Shown: positions 15,113-23,506 of the stretch, piece by piece
How the letters are laid out: each line of letters begins with the position of its first letter
Position numbering within the stretch: position 1 is the first letter of the stretch
NCBI GenBank assembly: GCA_964506325.1
Contig: CAZDLO010000042.1
Location: 1-31,005 of the forward strand
DNA from: CAINVV01 sp964506325
GTDB taxonomy: Bacteria; Bacteroidota; Bacteroidia; Bacteroidales; Prolixibacteraceae
Direction of reading: 5' to 3'
Length of the DNA: 31,005 nucleotides
Position numbers and translations under genes: made by a program
Notes under the pieces: generated by a model
Database searches by the model: none
Seen by the model: the letters and a program-made list of their open reading frames with translations, nothing else
What the model was told of the DNA's origin: nothing

Positions 15113-16369
15113 ATGGCAATAATTGAAAGGTCTCATTTTAGAATCAAATTGTATTGCCTCTTGATTGCAATTACAGGATTCTTTTTTATTGCCGATGGAA
15201 AGCAAAAGGAATCACATGCGGTTACAACTGTGGTAATTGATCCAGGACATGGAGGAAGGGATCCGGGTTCCATTGTTGGTAAAGCCAGGGAGAAGAATAT
15301 AGTTCTGGACATTTCCCTTAAACTGGGCAGGTTGATAAAAAATAATCTGAAGAATGTCAAAGTCGTCTATACCAGGGATGGAGATTATTTCATTACCCTG
15401 ACTGAAAGAGCTCAAATTGCCAATAAGGTAAATGCCGACCTGTTTATTTCCATCCATGCCAATTATTGTGAGACTCCGTCTGTTTTTGGTACAGAGACTT
15501 ATGTTCTTGGATTACACAGGACGGAAGATAACCTGAATGTAGCAAAAAAAGAAAACAGCGTTATTTTGCTCGAGGATGATTACTCCAAACGTTATGAAGG
15601 TTTTAATCCCAGACTTTCAGAATCATATATAATGTTTGAATTGATACAGGATAGACACCTGGATCAAAGCCTCAGGTTTGCTTCGATTCTGCAATCCAAT
15701 TTTAAATCAAAAGCACAAAGAAATGACCGCGATGTGCGGCAGGCAGGATTCCTGGTATTGAGGGAAACCGCAATGCCCAGTGTTTTAATTGAGACAGGAT
15801 ATTTAAGTAACAAAAAGGAGAATAGTTTCCTGTTAACTGACCAAGGCAGGACTGAAATAAGTGAATCCATTTATGAATCTGTGGCAAAATACCTTAACCG
15901 GATAGAAGCGATAGCCCAAATACCGGATCCCATGGTTGGCGAAGTTGCAAAAACAGATCGGAAACCCGGGAGTGATACCATTCCTTCTGCTCCAACAAAT
16001 AATGATACTGCCAACAAAACAGCGAAGTTCCGTACCCCGGAAATTGCCCCCGTTACTCTTGAAAATCAGAAAAAAAGCAATGATAAACCAACTGATATTC
16101 AAGCCAATGAAAATAAAACATTGTATGCCGTTCAGATAGGTTTGTTCAGCAAAAGAATTGACCAAAATTCAAAAGTATTTGAAGGATTAAGGCCTGTTAA
16201 AGAGATTACAAGGAATGGGAAATACAAGTATTTCTGTTTTGAGAATGATTCATTTGAGAAAACAAAAGCAAACTTTCATACTGTAACAAGGCGTTTTCCT
16301 GACGCATTTATTGTCTCAATAAAAGACGGTCAGGTCAAGTATTACTGGAGTGGACCTGCAAAAAAATGA
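15113..16369 (+). CDS. N-acetylmuramoyl-L-alanine amidase (Amidase_3) with C-terminal SPOR-like domain
   Basis: 418 residues. It cleaves the amide bond between MurNAc and the stem peptide of peptidoglycan in the periplasm, typically during cell separation. An N-terminal hydrophobic stretch (residues 11-26) is a signal peptide or anchor. The zinc-amidase set is His46 (VIDPGHGGRDPG), Glu60 (AREKNIVLD), His115 (FISIHANYC) and the catalytic Glu227 (SVLIETGYLSN). A Pro/Asn/Thr/Lys-rich linker (~265-330) joins a C-terminal ~80-residue domain (YAVQIGLFSKRI onward) that resembles a SPOR domain, which would direct the enzyme to denuded septal glycan. The MCE gene follows 139 bp downstream with its own promoter candidate. 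Confidence 0.93.
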   Translation: MAIIERSHFRIKLYCLLIAITGFFFIADGKQKESHAVTTVVIDPGHGGRDPGSIVGKAREKNIVLDISLKLGRLIKNNLKNVKVVYTRDGDYFITLTERAQIANKVNADLFISIHANYCETPSVFGTETYVLGLHRTEDNLNVAKKENSVILLEDDYSKRYEGFNPRLSESYIMFELIQDRHLDQSLRFASILQSNFKSKAQRNDRDVRQAGFLVLRETAMPSVLIETGYLSNKKENSFLLTDQGRTEISESIYESVAKYLNRIEAIAQIPDPMVGEVAKTDRKPGSDTIPSAPTNNDTANKTAKFRTPEIAPVTLENQKKSNDKPTDIQANENKTLYAVQIGLFSKRIDQNSKVFEGLRPVKEITRNGKYKYFCFENDSFEKTKANFHTVTRRFPDAFIVSIKDGQVKYYWSGPAKK

Positions 16370-16396
16370 CCAGGAATTAAAACTAAGTTGTAAATT

Positions 16397-16430
16397 ATTG
16401 GTCAATTGTATTAAATCCTCTTTACCTTTG
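16397..16430 (+). promoter_or_regulatory. Candidate Bacteroidota promoter for the MCE gene
   Basis: TACCTTTG (16423-16430) matches TAnnTTTG exactly. ATTGG (16397-16401) lies about 21 bp upstream and is an approximate -33 TTTG. The start codon is 78 bp downstream. Confidence 0.52.
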
Positions 16431-16508
16431 TTGTAGTACAGTGAACTGGTGAAATATTTAAAACCGGGTATTTGTTGAGTAATTAACTGAAAACCTGAAT
16501 ATAACAAT

Positions 16509-17777
16509 ATGCAAAATTTAAAATTCTCAAAAGCATCCAAAATAGGTATTGTTCTGGCTGTAACTTTCATTGTTGTAGTATGGGGAATTAATTTTTTGAA
16601 GGGTAGAGATATTTTCAGAACAGAAAAAGTTTACATCACCCGGTATAAAAATGTCGGAGGATTGGAAGCATCAACCATAGTGCAGCTTAACGGTTTAAAA
16701 ATAGGCTACGTCAGGGAAATATATTTTGCAGAAGACTTGTCCGGTGACCTGATCGTTAAGCTGGCAATTGTGAACAAGTTTCCCCTACCCGTGGGAACGG
16801 TGGCCGAAATTGCCAGCAGTGACCTGCTGGGTTCAAAGGTTGTAAAAATAAACCTGGGAAAATCCTCACGGTTTTATCAGCACCATGATACGATTCAATC
16901 CAAAATTGAATCAGACATAAGGAGCCAGGTTTCTGAACAAATTGCACCGATCAAGGAAAAGGCGGAGCGACTTATTGTCTCGCTGGACTCAATTGTTTCG
17001 GGAGTGGCTGTTATTCTGAACAGTGAATCCAGGAAAAGCATCAATAAAAGCATAGAGCAGATCAGCCTGACCATGGAAAACCTTGAAAAAATTTCAAGAG
17101 ATTTAAGTGTTGTTGTTAACGAACAGAAGCAAAATCTATCGTCTACTATTTTGAATATCAAGAACCTAACTGAAAATCTCAATTATGATGCTAAAGTACT
17201 GGGCAATATCCTTAAGAATTTTTCCTCTGTTAGTGATTCAATAAGTCCAACCGATCTTAAATCCACATTAAATCACATCAACCTTGTGGTTGCAGGGTTG
17301 GATACTGTTATGACCAATATCAATGAGGCGAAAGGTTCGATGGGCCTATTGGTGAAAGATTCAACTTTGTATACCAGCCTGGCTGAATCCAGCGTCAGTC
17401 TCAACCAGCTTCTCGTCGACCTGAGAAGGAACCCCCATCGCTATCTGAAAGTATCCGCTTTTGATTTCGGGAAAGAGGTTTATCTCGCTCCAGGGGACAC
17501 CTACAAGCGTAATGAAACGATAGACTTTAAAGTTTTCTTATTCAGTTCTTCGGTCCAATTACCTTTGAATTCTCCTATATTTCAAGGAGTTAGCAATATT
17601 TCAGAGAAAATAGAAAAATCCGGATATTTGTACTTTGCGGGCGAAGATAAATCCTACGATAAAGTTAGAATTATTCTAAATAAGGTGCAACTCTCTTTTC
17701 CTCAGGCATCTTTAAAGGCATATCAGAACAAAGAAGAAATATCTGTTAAAAAAGCCCTGAAAATTTGTTCAAAGTAA
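16509..17777 (+). CDS. MCE (MlaD-type) family lipid-transport protein
   Basis: 422 residues: a short cytoplasmic start, one membrane helix (residues ~11-28, ending VVWGINFLKG), then an MCE domain (~37-115) with the typical YKNVGGLEASTIVQLNGLKI and SSDLLGSKVVKINLG segments. A long periplasmic region (~130-300) looks alpha-helical or coiled-coil, followed by a beta-rich tail. MCE proteins form hexameric rings that pass phospholipids between inner and outer membranes, usually with an MlaE/MlaF ABC transporter; those partners are not here. The position after the amidase and near lptD fits an envelope-maintenance cluster. Inner-membrane anchored with the bulk in the periplasm. Confidence 0.88.
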   Translation: MQNLKFSKASKIGIVLAVTFIVVVWGINFLKGRDIFRTEKVYITRYKNVGGLEASTIVQLNGLKIGYVREIYFAEDLSGDLIVKLAIVNKFPLPVGTVAEIASSDLLGSKVVKINLGKSSRFYQHHDTIQSKIESDIRSQVSEQIAPIKEKAERLIVSLDSIVSGVAVILNSESRKSINKSIEQISLTMENLEKISRDLSVVVNEQKQNLSSTILNIKNLTENLNYDAKVLGNILKNFSSVSDSISPTDLKSTLNHINLVVAGLDTVMTNINEAKGSMGLLVKDSTLYTSLAESSVSLNQLLVDLRRNPHRYLKVSAFDFGKEVYLAPGDTYKRNETIDFKVFLFSSSVQLPLNSPIFQGVSNISEKIEKSGYLYFAGEDKSYDKVRIILNKVQLSFPQASLKAYQNKEEISVKKALKICSK

Positions 17778-18103
17778 TTTTTGATTAATCTTTTTTAACT
17801 AATTTAACCCAACGAAAAAGAGATGATTTTTTAGGTTTTTTGTCATCCGACAAAAGATAAAACATCAAATATTTTAGAGGTTCAATTTTTATCGAAGTAA
17901 CATTCTATCAGTGTTTTGGCCTCTAAATTTTTCTATATCGCTGATAATCAGGCGATTATGATTTGAAGTAAAAGTATTAAGTTGATTTATACACAATTAG
18001 AAGATGGACTGTATTAGGGATTATAATAAGCGGGATTCTTTTTCCAAATAATCATTTTGAAGTCATTTTTTTGAAGTTTTAATTTTTTTTTACCGGAACC
18101 TGA
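17778..18103. other. dnaA: 326-bp AT-rich leader upstream of dnaA
   Basis: No ORF or RNA gene is recognised. It contains a consensus DnaA box at 17987-17995, a short perfect stem (TTTTGTC 17838-17844 with GACAAAA 17849-17855, loop ATCC), and an 8-bp inverted repeat TTTAGAGG (17873-17880) / CCTCTAAA (17920-17927). It is strongly AT-rich towards dnaA. It most likely holds the dnaA promoter and control sites. An origin role is possible, but one box is too few to claim it. Confidence 0.5.
17987..17995 (+). promoter_or_regulatory. DnaA box (TTATACACA)
   Basis: TTATACACA fits the DnaA-box consensus TTATNCACA exactly, 108 bp before the dnaA start. DnaA autoregulation through such a box is known in other bacteria; here it is inferred from position. 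Confidence 0.6.
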
Positions 18104-19534
18104 ATGGAGAAAGATCACGCAATAATTTGGGAGAATTGTCTGAGGATTATCAAGGACAATGTTCCTAATATAAGTTACCGAACCTGGTTTGAGCCTATTG
18201 TTCCGTTAAGACTGGAGAACAATATCCTTACGATTCAGGTTCCAAGTCCTTTTTTCTACGAATACCTTGAAGAACAATATATTGATATCCTGAGAAAAAC
18301 CCTGAGAAAAGAGCTCGGTACAGGAGCTAAACTTGAATACAACGTTGTTGTTGACACCAACAACAATCTGAATAATAAGCCTTATACAATAAAGTTACCC
18401 ACCAATCAAAATAATAATCTTAAGAATAAGCCAGTATCCGCCTTACTACCTTCCGAGGAAAGTGGGATAAGAAATCCATTTGTGATACCCGGCATTCAAA
18501 AGATTCAGATAGATTCCCAGTTAAAATCTGACAATACTTTCGATAATTTCATTGAAGGGGAATGCAACAGGCTTGCACGCAGTGCAGGTTATGCCGTTGC
18601 CCAGAAACCGGGAGGAACCGCATTTAATCCATTAATGCTTTACGGGAACTCGGGACTGGGGAAAACCCATCTGGCACAGGCCATTGGTATTGAGGTTAAG
18701 GAGCGATTTCCGGAAAAAATTGTCCTGTATGTTAATGCCAATAAGTTTTTTATTCAGTTTTCTGAGGCCACACGCAACAATTCACGGAATGACTTTTTGC
18801 ATTTCTACCAGATGATTGATGTCCTGATCATTGATGACGTGCAGGAATTTGCCGGAAAGGAAAAAACACAGGAGACTTTCTTCCACATATTCAACCACTT
18901 ACATCAATCCGGCAAGCAACTTATCCTTACATCAGACAAATCCCCCATTGAGTTGAAGGGAATGGAACAACGTCTCCTTTCCCGTTTCAAATGGGGATTG
19001 ACTGCAGATCTTCAGGTTCCTGATTTTGAAACCAGGATGAACATTCTGCGGAAAAAGATTTACAAGGATGGCATTGTTATTTCTGAAGAGGTACTGGAAT
19101 ACATCGCTTCCCATATTAACAGCAATGTACGCGAACTGGAAGGTGCACTGATTTCACTTTTGGCCCAGGCAACCCTGAACAAAAAGGAAATTACGCTTGA
19201 TCTGGCCATCAAAATGATCAACAAACTGGTAAACAATACCAAACGGGAATTAACGATCGACTATATATCCAAGGTTGTTTCTGATTATTTCTGTATTCCG
19301 GTTGATTCATTGTCAGTCAAAACACGCAAGAGGGAAATTGTTCAGGCCAGGCAAATTGCGATGTACTTCTCCAAAAACCTGACTCAGTCCTCCCTGGCAT
19401 CCATCGGGTCCCAAATCGGAGGTAAAGACCACGCGACAGTTCTCCATGCATGCAGAACTGTGACCAACCTGAAAGAGATTGATAAAAATTTTAGATTGAG
19501 TATTGATGAGATTGAAAATAAATTGAAAATGTAA
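18104..19534 (+). CDS. dnaA: Chromosomal replication initiator protein DnaA
   Basis: 476 residues, normal length. Domain I (1-~82) has the WENCLRIIKDNVPNISYRTWF pattern, followed by a low-complexity Asn/Lys-rich linker (~85-140). Domain III is the AAA+ ATPase with Walker A GNSGLGKTH (181-189) and Walker B VLIIDDVQ (240-247). Domain IV ends with the DNA-binding signature GGKDHATVLHACRTV (~439-453), close to the usual GRDHTTVLHAC. It binds DnaA boxes at oriC and opens the duplex. The GNS in Walker A in place of the common GGV is within family variation. A DnaA box lies in its leader and a terminator directly follows it. Confidence 0.98.
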   Translation: MEKDHAIIWENCLRIIKDNVPNISYRTWFEPIVPLRLENNILTIQVPSPFFYEYLEEQYIDILRKTLRKELGTGAKLEYNVVVDTNNNLNNKPYTIKLPTNQNNNLKNKPVSALLPSEESGIRNPFVIPGIQKIQIDSQLKSDNTFDNFIEGECNRLARSAGYAVAQKPGGTAFNPLMLYGNSGLGKTHLAQAIGIEVKERFPEKIVLYVNANKFFIQFSEATRNNSRNDFLHFYQMIDVLIIDDVQEFAGKEKTQETFFHIFNHLHQSGKQLILTSDKSPIELKGMEQRLLSRFKWGLTADLQVPDFETRMNILRKKIYKDGIVISEEVLEYIASHINSNVRELEGALISLLAQATLNKKEITLDLAIKMINKLVNNTKRELTIDYISKVVSDYFCIPVDSLSVKTRKREIVQARQIAMYFSKNLTQSSLASIGSQIGGKDHATVLHACRTVTNLKEIDKNFRLSIDEIENKLKM

Positions 19535-19545
19535 TCTTTGAATAG

Positions 19546-19573
19546 GCAGACTGAAAAGTTTGCTTTTTTTTTT
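19546..19573 (+). terminator. Intrinsic terminator after dnaA
   Basis: GCAGACT (19546-19552) pairs with AGTTTGC (19557-19563) with one G-U pair, GAAA tetraloop, followed by ten T residues (19564-19573). It lies 11 bp after the dnaA stop and 11 bp before the next start codon. Confidence 0.75.
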
Positions 19574-19584
19574 ATTTAAAATCC

Positions 19585-20235
19585 ATGGTTGTATTTCAGA
19601 ATATTCCAGATGGCATTGACACTTATCAGACGATCGCTCAACCATCCGACGGATTGTACAAAGAGAAAGGCAGCAGGTTTTTATCCTTTGCCTATCCTGT
19701 CAGTAACGAGGATGAAATAAAATCAATACTTACCAACGTCAGAAAGGAGCATTTCTCCGCAAGGCATTGTTGTTATGCATGGAGTCTCGGTCTTGATCAC
19801 GTAAGGTACAGGGTCAATGATGACGGAGAACCATCCGGAACTGCTGGAAAACCGATATATGGGCAAATACAGTCCAAAAGACTGACGAATATACTTATAG
19901 TGGTTGTTCGGTACTTCGGAGGAACTCTTTTGGGTGTAAGCGGCTTGATTCAGGCATACAGGCTGGCAGCACTTGATGCCATTGAAAATGCTGAAATAGT
20001 ATCTCGTACTTTTGATCATATTATTGACATAAATTTTGATTATTCAGCGATGAACAACCTGATGCTTCTTATCAAGGAAGAACAACTTGAGATCATTACA
20101 ACTCATTTTGATCTTCAGAGTGTGATAAGGATCAAAGTCAGGTCAGCCAAACTGGAGGAAATCAAGGGAAAATTAACTAAGATAGAAGGTGTAGCTGCCC
20201 CGGAAACAATGACAGATCAATCGATAAATTTCTAA
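19585..20235 (+). CDS. YigZ / IMPACT family protein
   Basis: 216 residues, normal for the bacterial YigZ family. The N-terminal UPF0029/IMPACT domain shows KGSRFLSFAYPV, HCCYAWSLG, DDGEPSGTAGKPIYGQI and VVVRYFGGTLLGVSGLIQAY. The C-terminal ~70 residues form the smaller ferredoxin-like DUF1949-type domain. Eukaryotic relatives bind GCN1 in translation control; the bacterial role is not established, though nucleic-acid binding or an accessory role at ribosomes has been suggested. The gene follows the dnaA terminator and is 10 bp upstream of pyrB, probably co-transcribed. Cytoplasmic. Confidence 0.9.
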   Translation: MVVFQNIPDGIDTYQTIAQPSDGLYKEKGSRFLSFAYPVSNEDEIKSILTNVRKEHFSARHCCYAWSLGLDHVRYRVNDDGEPSGTAGKPIYGQIQSKRLTNILIVVVRYFGGTLLGVSGLIQAYRLAALDAIENAEIVSRTFDHIIDINFDYSAMNNLMLLIKEEQLEIITTHFDLQSVIRIKVRSAKLEEIKGKLTKIEGVAAPETMTDQSINF

Positions 20236-20245
20236 AAAATTGATT

Positions 20246-21157
20246 ATGAGCCATAAAAGTTTAATCTCAATCACTGATTTTACCAAAGAAGAGTATTTGA
20301 AGATCATGGAGCTCTCTCGAAAATTTGAAGAAAATCCTTCACAGTCTTTGTTAAAAGGGAAAGTGATTGCAACTCTTTTCTTTGAACCATCTACCAGGAC
20401 AAGACTAAGCTTTGAGACTGCGATCAACCGGCTGGGTGGCAAAATCATCGGATTCTCAGATTCAAATTCATCCAGTGTTTCAAAGGGTGAAACCCTCCAT
20501 GACACCATCAAGATGGTTAGCAATTATGCTGATATGATCATCATGCGTCATCCCCTCGAAGGAAGTGCCAGGTATGCAGCAGAAGTATCTGACATACCGG
20601 TGATAAATGCCGGGGATGGTGCAAATCAACACCCAAGTCAGACTTTGTTGGATATGTTCTCAATAATGAAAACGCAAGGCAGGCTTGATGACATCAATCT
20701 TTTCATGGTTGGGGATCTTAAATACGGGAGAACAGTGCATAGTCTGCTGATGGCCATGTCGCAGTTCAGAAATCCCATTTTTAACTTCATTGCCCCGCCG
20801 GAACTTGCAATGCCCGATGAGTACAAGTTATTCCTCTCCCAAAAAGGAATTCGCTATTTTGAACATCTGGAGTTCAATGATATAATCACTCAGGCAGATA
20901 TCATTTACATGACCCGGGTTCAGAAAGAGCGGTTTATTGATCCTGTGGAATATGAAAAGGTTAAGAATGTTTATATTCTCAAAAATGAGATGCTTGAAAA
21001 CACCAAACCGAACATGAAAATATTGCATCCGCTTCCAAGAATCAACGAAATACACACCAATGTGGACAGCAATCCGAAGGCCTACTATTTTACACAGGCC
21101 CGAAACGGGGTTTTCACCCGCATGGCAATCATTTCTCACTTATTAAACCTTCAATAA
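20246..21157 (+). CDS. pyrB: Aspartate carbamoyltransferase, catalytic subunit
   Basis: 303 residues from ATG 20246, two codons after an in-frame TTG at 20240. It condenses carbamoyl phosphate with aspartate in pyrimidine synthesis. Signature motifs are FFEPSTRTRLSFETA (carbamoyl-phosphate binding), KGETLHDTIK, MRHPLEGSARYAAEV, NAGDGANQHPSQTLLD and LHPLPRINEI. The gene is followed after 10 bp by pyrI, so a two-subunit class B holoenzyme is expected. Gap to the upstream YigZ-family gene is 10 bp. Length and motifs are normal. Confidence 0.97.
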   Translation: MSHKSLISITDFTKEEYLKIMELSRKFEENPSQSLLKGKVIATLFFEPSTRTRLSFETAINRLGGKIIGFSDSNSSSVSKGETLHDTIKMVSNYADMIIMRHPLEGSARYAAEVSDIPVINAGDGANQHPSQTLLDMFSIMKTQGRLDDINLFMVGDLKYGRTVHSLLMAMSQFRNPIFNFIAPPELAMPDEYKLFLSQKGIRYFEHLEFNDIITQADIIYMTRVQKERFIDPVEYEKVKNVYILKNEMLENTKPNMKILHPLPRINEIHTNVDSNPKAYYFTQARNGVFTRMAIISHLLNLQ

Positions 21158-21167
21158 TCCGGAAAAT

Positions 21168-21620
21168 ATGGAAAAGCAATTAAATGTCAGCGCCATAAAA
21201 GATGGGACCGTTATCGACCATATACCAACCAGGGCGCTGTTTAAAGTGATTCAGATATTGAAGCTTGAGGAATTCAAAAACATGGTAACCTTTGGCAATA
21301 ATCTTGATAGTAAAGCCATGGGGACCAAAGCTATCATAAAGATTGCCAACCGCTATTTTGAAGATGAAGAGGTAAACAAGATTGCCCTGGTTGCGCCAAA
21401 TGCCAAACTTAATACGATCCGGAATTATGAAGTTGTGGAAAAGCGTGTGGTTAAAATTCCTGAACAGGTGTTAGGGATTGTTCGATGTTTCAATCCAAAG
21501 TGCATTACAAATGCAGAAAATGTCAATACCAGGTTCCAGATTATCAATGATAAACCCATTGAAATGAAATGCTACTATTGTGAGAAAATCACCTACGAAA
21601 ACGAAATCAAAATCAAATAG
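21168..21620 (+). CDS. pyrI: Aspartate carbamoyltransferase, regulatory subunit
   Basis: 150 residues. The N-terminal nucleotide-binding domain begins VSAIKDGTVIDHIP. The C-terminal zinc domain has all four cysteines: Cys107, Cys112, Cys135 and Cys138 (RCFNPKC and KCYYCEK). PyrI dimers link PyrB trimers and give feedback control by CTP and activation by ATP. The zinc site is needed for contact with PyrB and is intact here. It lies 10 bp after pyrB and 9 bp before the GAF-domain gene. Length is normal. Confidence 0.97.
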   Translation: MEKQLNVSAIKDGTVIDHIPTRALFKVIQILKLEEFKNMVTFGNNLDSKAMGTKAIIKIANRYFEDEEVNKIALVAPNAKLNTIRNYEVVEKRVVKIPEQVLGIVRCFNPKCITNAENVNTRFQIINDKPIEMKCYYCEKITYENEIKIK

Positions 21621-21629
21621 CAGGGATCA

Positions 21630-22088
21630 ATGGAGCAAATATTTTCATCAGTTTTGGGAAAATTCAAGGAGATTGAGACTGAAAACCACCCACTCGAAAT
21701 CTTATTGTCAAGGACTGCTGAACTTTTAAGAGAAAGCATTCCACATTATGACTGGGTTGGATTTTATATACTCGACCCACATGCTGATATGCTTATTTTG
21801 GGACCATTTTCCGGAAATCCAACGGAACACACACATATACCTGTTGGCAAGGGTATTTGCGGACAGGTGGCTGTGAATAAAAAATCTATGATCGTACAGG
21901 ATGTAACAGAGCAGACCAACTATATTGCATGCAGCCTGGATGTTCAAAGTGAAATTGTTGTTCCAATTCTTAAAAACGAACTGTTCATTGCTGAAATAGA
22001 CATTGACTCACATGATTTTGCACCATTTTCCAGCGAAGATGAACAGTTTCTTACCTCCATTGCAGAAAGGATTTCCGTTTATTTCTAA
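21630..22088 (+). CDS. GAF-domain protein, free methionine-(R)-sulfoxide reductase-like
   Basis: 152 residues forming one GAF domain with the layout of the free-Met-(R)-sulfoxide reductase (fRMsr) family: HYDWVGFYIL, GPFSGNPTEHTHIPVGKGICGQVA and NYIAC...SEIVVPI. Two of the family cysteines are visible, Cys77 (GICG) and Cys101 (IAC), spaced 24 residues apart like E. coli Cys94 and Cys118. The position of the third (E. coli Cys84) appears to be His67. It would reduce free methionine sulfoxide if active. It follows pyrI by 9 bp and its stop overlaps the convergent DUF4293 gene by 4 bp. Confidence 0.85.
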   Translation: MEQIFSSVLGKFKEIETENHPLEILLSRTAELLRESIPHYDWVGFYILDPHADMLILGPFSGNPTEHTHIPVGKGICGQVAVNKKSMIVQDVTEQTNYIACSLDVQSEIVVPILKNELFIAEIDIDSHDFAPFSSEDEQFLTSIAERISVYF

Positions 22089-22549
22089 CGGATCCTGTCT
22101 ATCGATTTGACGAGCTTTTCGTCTCTGGCGATTCCTTTGACAGCAAGGAACACAAAGACAGCAGCTATCAATGGAAAACTAAAGAATATTTTCAGGGAAT
22201 AAATGCCACCCAGGCTGTTGTGGAAATTCCATGTATAATAATAGATCAGTGCTGTCATTCCGGTAAGTAGCAACATGGCCAGGTAAGAGAGTTTGATCTG
22301 CCGGATCCTGTTGCCATAACTGAACATTATCCATGCAAGTAATACAAGAACCAGTCCGGCGTATATAATCAATGGCCAGGTTTTTGGGCTGATTGTCAAG
22401 GTTTCCTGGCCTTCAGAAACTACCCCTGAAAGAAAAACTAAAAAAAGGTTACCATCCTTCCCTGATAATCCGGCAAGTGGCACAAAAAAAAGGACTGCGA
22501 CAAATATACCCGCAATTAGTAAATATAAGGATTGAATTCTTTGAATCAT
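22085..22549 (-). CDS. DUF4293 family membrane protein
   Basis: 154 residues from ATG 22549 (MIQRIQSLYLLIAGIF), which is how members of this Bacteroidota-specific family usually start. The frame also contains an ATG at 22594, but a -7 box lies between the two, favouring 22549. Four hydrophobic helices are visible, starting at YLLIAGIFVAVLFF, LIIYAGLVLVLLAW, YLAMLLLTGMTALIYYY and IFFSFPLIAAVFVFLAV, so it is an inner-membrane protein. Function unknown. The 3' end overlaps the GAF gene by 4 bp in convergent orientation. Confidence 0.82.
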   Translation of the reverse strand: MIQRIQSLYLLIAGIFVAVLFFVPLAGLSGKDGNLFLVFLSGVVSEGQETLTISPKTWPLIIYAGLVLVLLAWIMFSYGNRIRQIKLSYLAMLLLTGMTALIYYYTWNFHNSLGGIYSLKIFFSFPLIAAVFVFLAVKGIARDEKLVKSIDRIR

Positions 22550-22569
22550 AAACAGCTGTATTTTTACTG

Positions 22570-22577
22570 CAAAATTA
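22570..22577 (-). promoter_or_regulatory. Candidate -7 box for the DUF4293 gene
   Basis: On the minus strand TAATTTTG matches TAnnTTTG exactly, 20 bp before ATG 22549. It supports that start over the upstream ATG at 22594. -33 half not clear. Confidence 0.45.
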
Positions 22578-22606
22578 AAAATATTAAGGATCATCCTACT
22601 TTTTTT

Positions 22607-22614
22607 TAACTTTG
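22607..22614 (+). promoter_or_regulatory. Candidate -7 box for the nucleoside phosphorylase gene
   Basis: TAACTTTG matches TAnnTTTG exactly, 21 bp before ATG 22636. It overlaps the TTG at 22612, which is therefore unlikely to be the start codon. Confidence 0.45.
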
Positions 22615-22635
22615 AACTACATCAAAAAATTCAAC

Positions 22636-23505
22636 ATGAGAATTATCGAACCTTCAGAGCTAATCATAAACCCGGACGGATCCATTTTTCATCTCCACAT
22701 GAAACCGGAGCAATTAGCAGTGAATATCATCCTGGTCGGTGATCCCGGCAGGGTAAAAATGATCGCCTCCTTCTTCGATAAAATTGAATCAGAGACTGAG
22801 AACCGTGAATTCGTTTCGGCAACAGGCTATTACGGGCTAAAGAGAATTACCGTTTTATCAACCGGAATCGGGACAGATAACATAGATATCGTTGTAAATG
22901 AACTGGATGCGCTGGTAAATATTGATTTGATAACAAGGCAGGTGAAGAAAGATCAGTGCTCCCTGAACATTATTAGAATCGGAACATCGGGAGGATTACA
23001 GGGAGATATACCTGTGGATGCTTTCCTGGCTTCCAAAAAAGCCATTGGCTTCGATGGATTGCTTAATTTTTACGACAAGAGAAACGAGGTATCTGATCTG
23101 CCATTCGAAGCAGCCTTTAAATCATTTGTCGGCTGGAATCAGCTTCTTCCCTCCCCTTATGTTGTTGAATCTGATGACGATCTATTCAGCAAGATCGTTG
23201 ACAATGAATTCGTTTCAGGTATAACCATATCTGCACCAGGGTTTTATGGACCGCAAGGCCGTAAATTAAGATTGGAAATAGCCGATCCGTTGATCAACGA
23301 TAAAATTGAGGCCTTCAGATATAAGGATCAGCGGATCACCAACTATGAAATGGAATGCTCCGCCATCTACGGATTGAGTAAGTTGATGGGACACAAAGCT
23401 TTAACAGTATGCATCATCATTGCTAACCGCGTATCAAAGAAAGCCAATGAAGATTACAAACCAGTTATGGTCAAATTAGTGAAAAAAGTCTTAGACAGAA
23501 TCTGA
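22636..23505 (+). CDS. Nucleoside phosphorylase (uridine phosphorylase-like)
   Basis: 289 residues of the PNP/UDP family. It cleaves a nucleoside with phosphate to a base plus ribose-1-phosphate in salvage. Visible motifs are ILVGDPGRVKMIA (phosphate-binding Gly-Asp-Pro), STGIGTDNIDIVVNEL, IRIGTSGGLQGDI and NYEMECSAIYGLS, the last holding the ribose-binding Met-Glu. The layout is nearer to uridine phosphorylase than to purine phosphorylases, but substrate is inferred. ATG 22636 is chosen because the upstream TTG lies in the promoter box. It ends in TGA 1 bp before the next gene, so the two are co-transcribed. Confidence 0.88.
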   Translation: MRIIEPSELIINPDGSIFHLHMKPEQLAVNIILVGDPGRVKMIASFFDKIESETENREFVSATGYYGLKRITVLSTGIGTDNIDIVVNELDALVNIDLITRQVKKDQCSLNIIRIGTSGGLQGDIPVDAFLASKKAIGFDGLLNFYDKRNEVSDLPFEAAFKSFVGWNQLLPSPYVVESDDDLFSKIVDNEFVSGITISAPGFYGPQGRKLRLEIADPLINDKIEAFRYKDQRITNYEMECSAIYGLSKLMGHKALTVCIIIANRVSKKANEDYKPVMVKLVKKVLDRI

Positions 23506-23506
23506 T

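Noticed and set aside
22612..22635. TTG 22612 as start of the phosphorylase
   Set aside because: It lies inside an exact TAnnTTTG promoter box; ATG 22636 starts the conserved protein. Similar upstream TTG extensions at 11637, 20240 and 30320 were also set aside for nearby ATGs that fit the families or gene spacing better.
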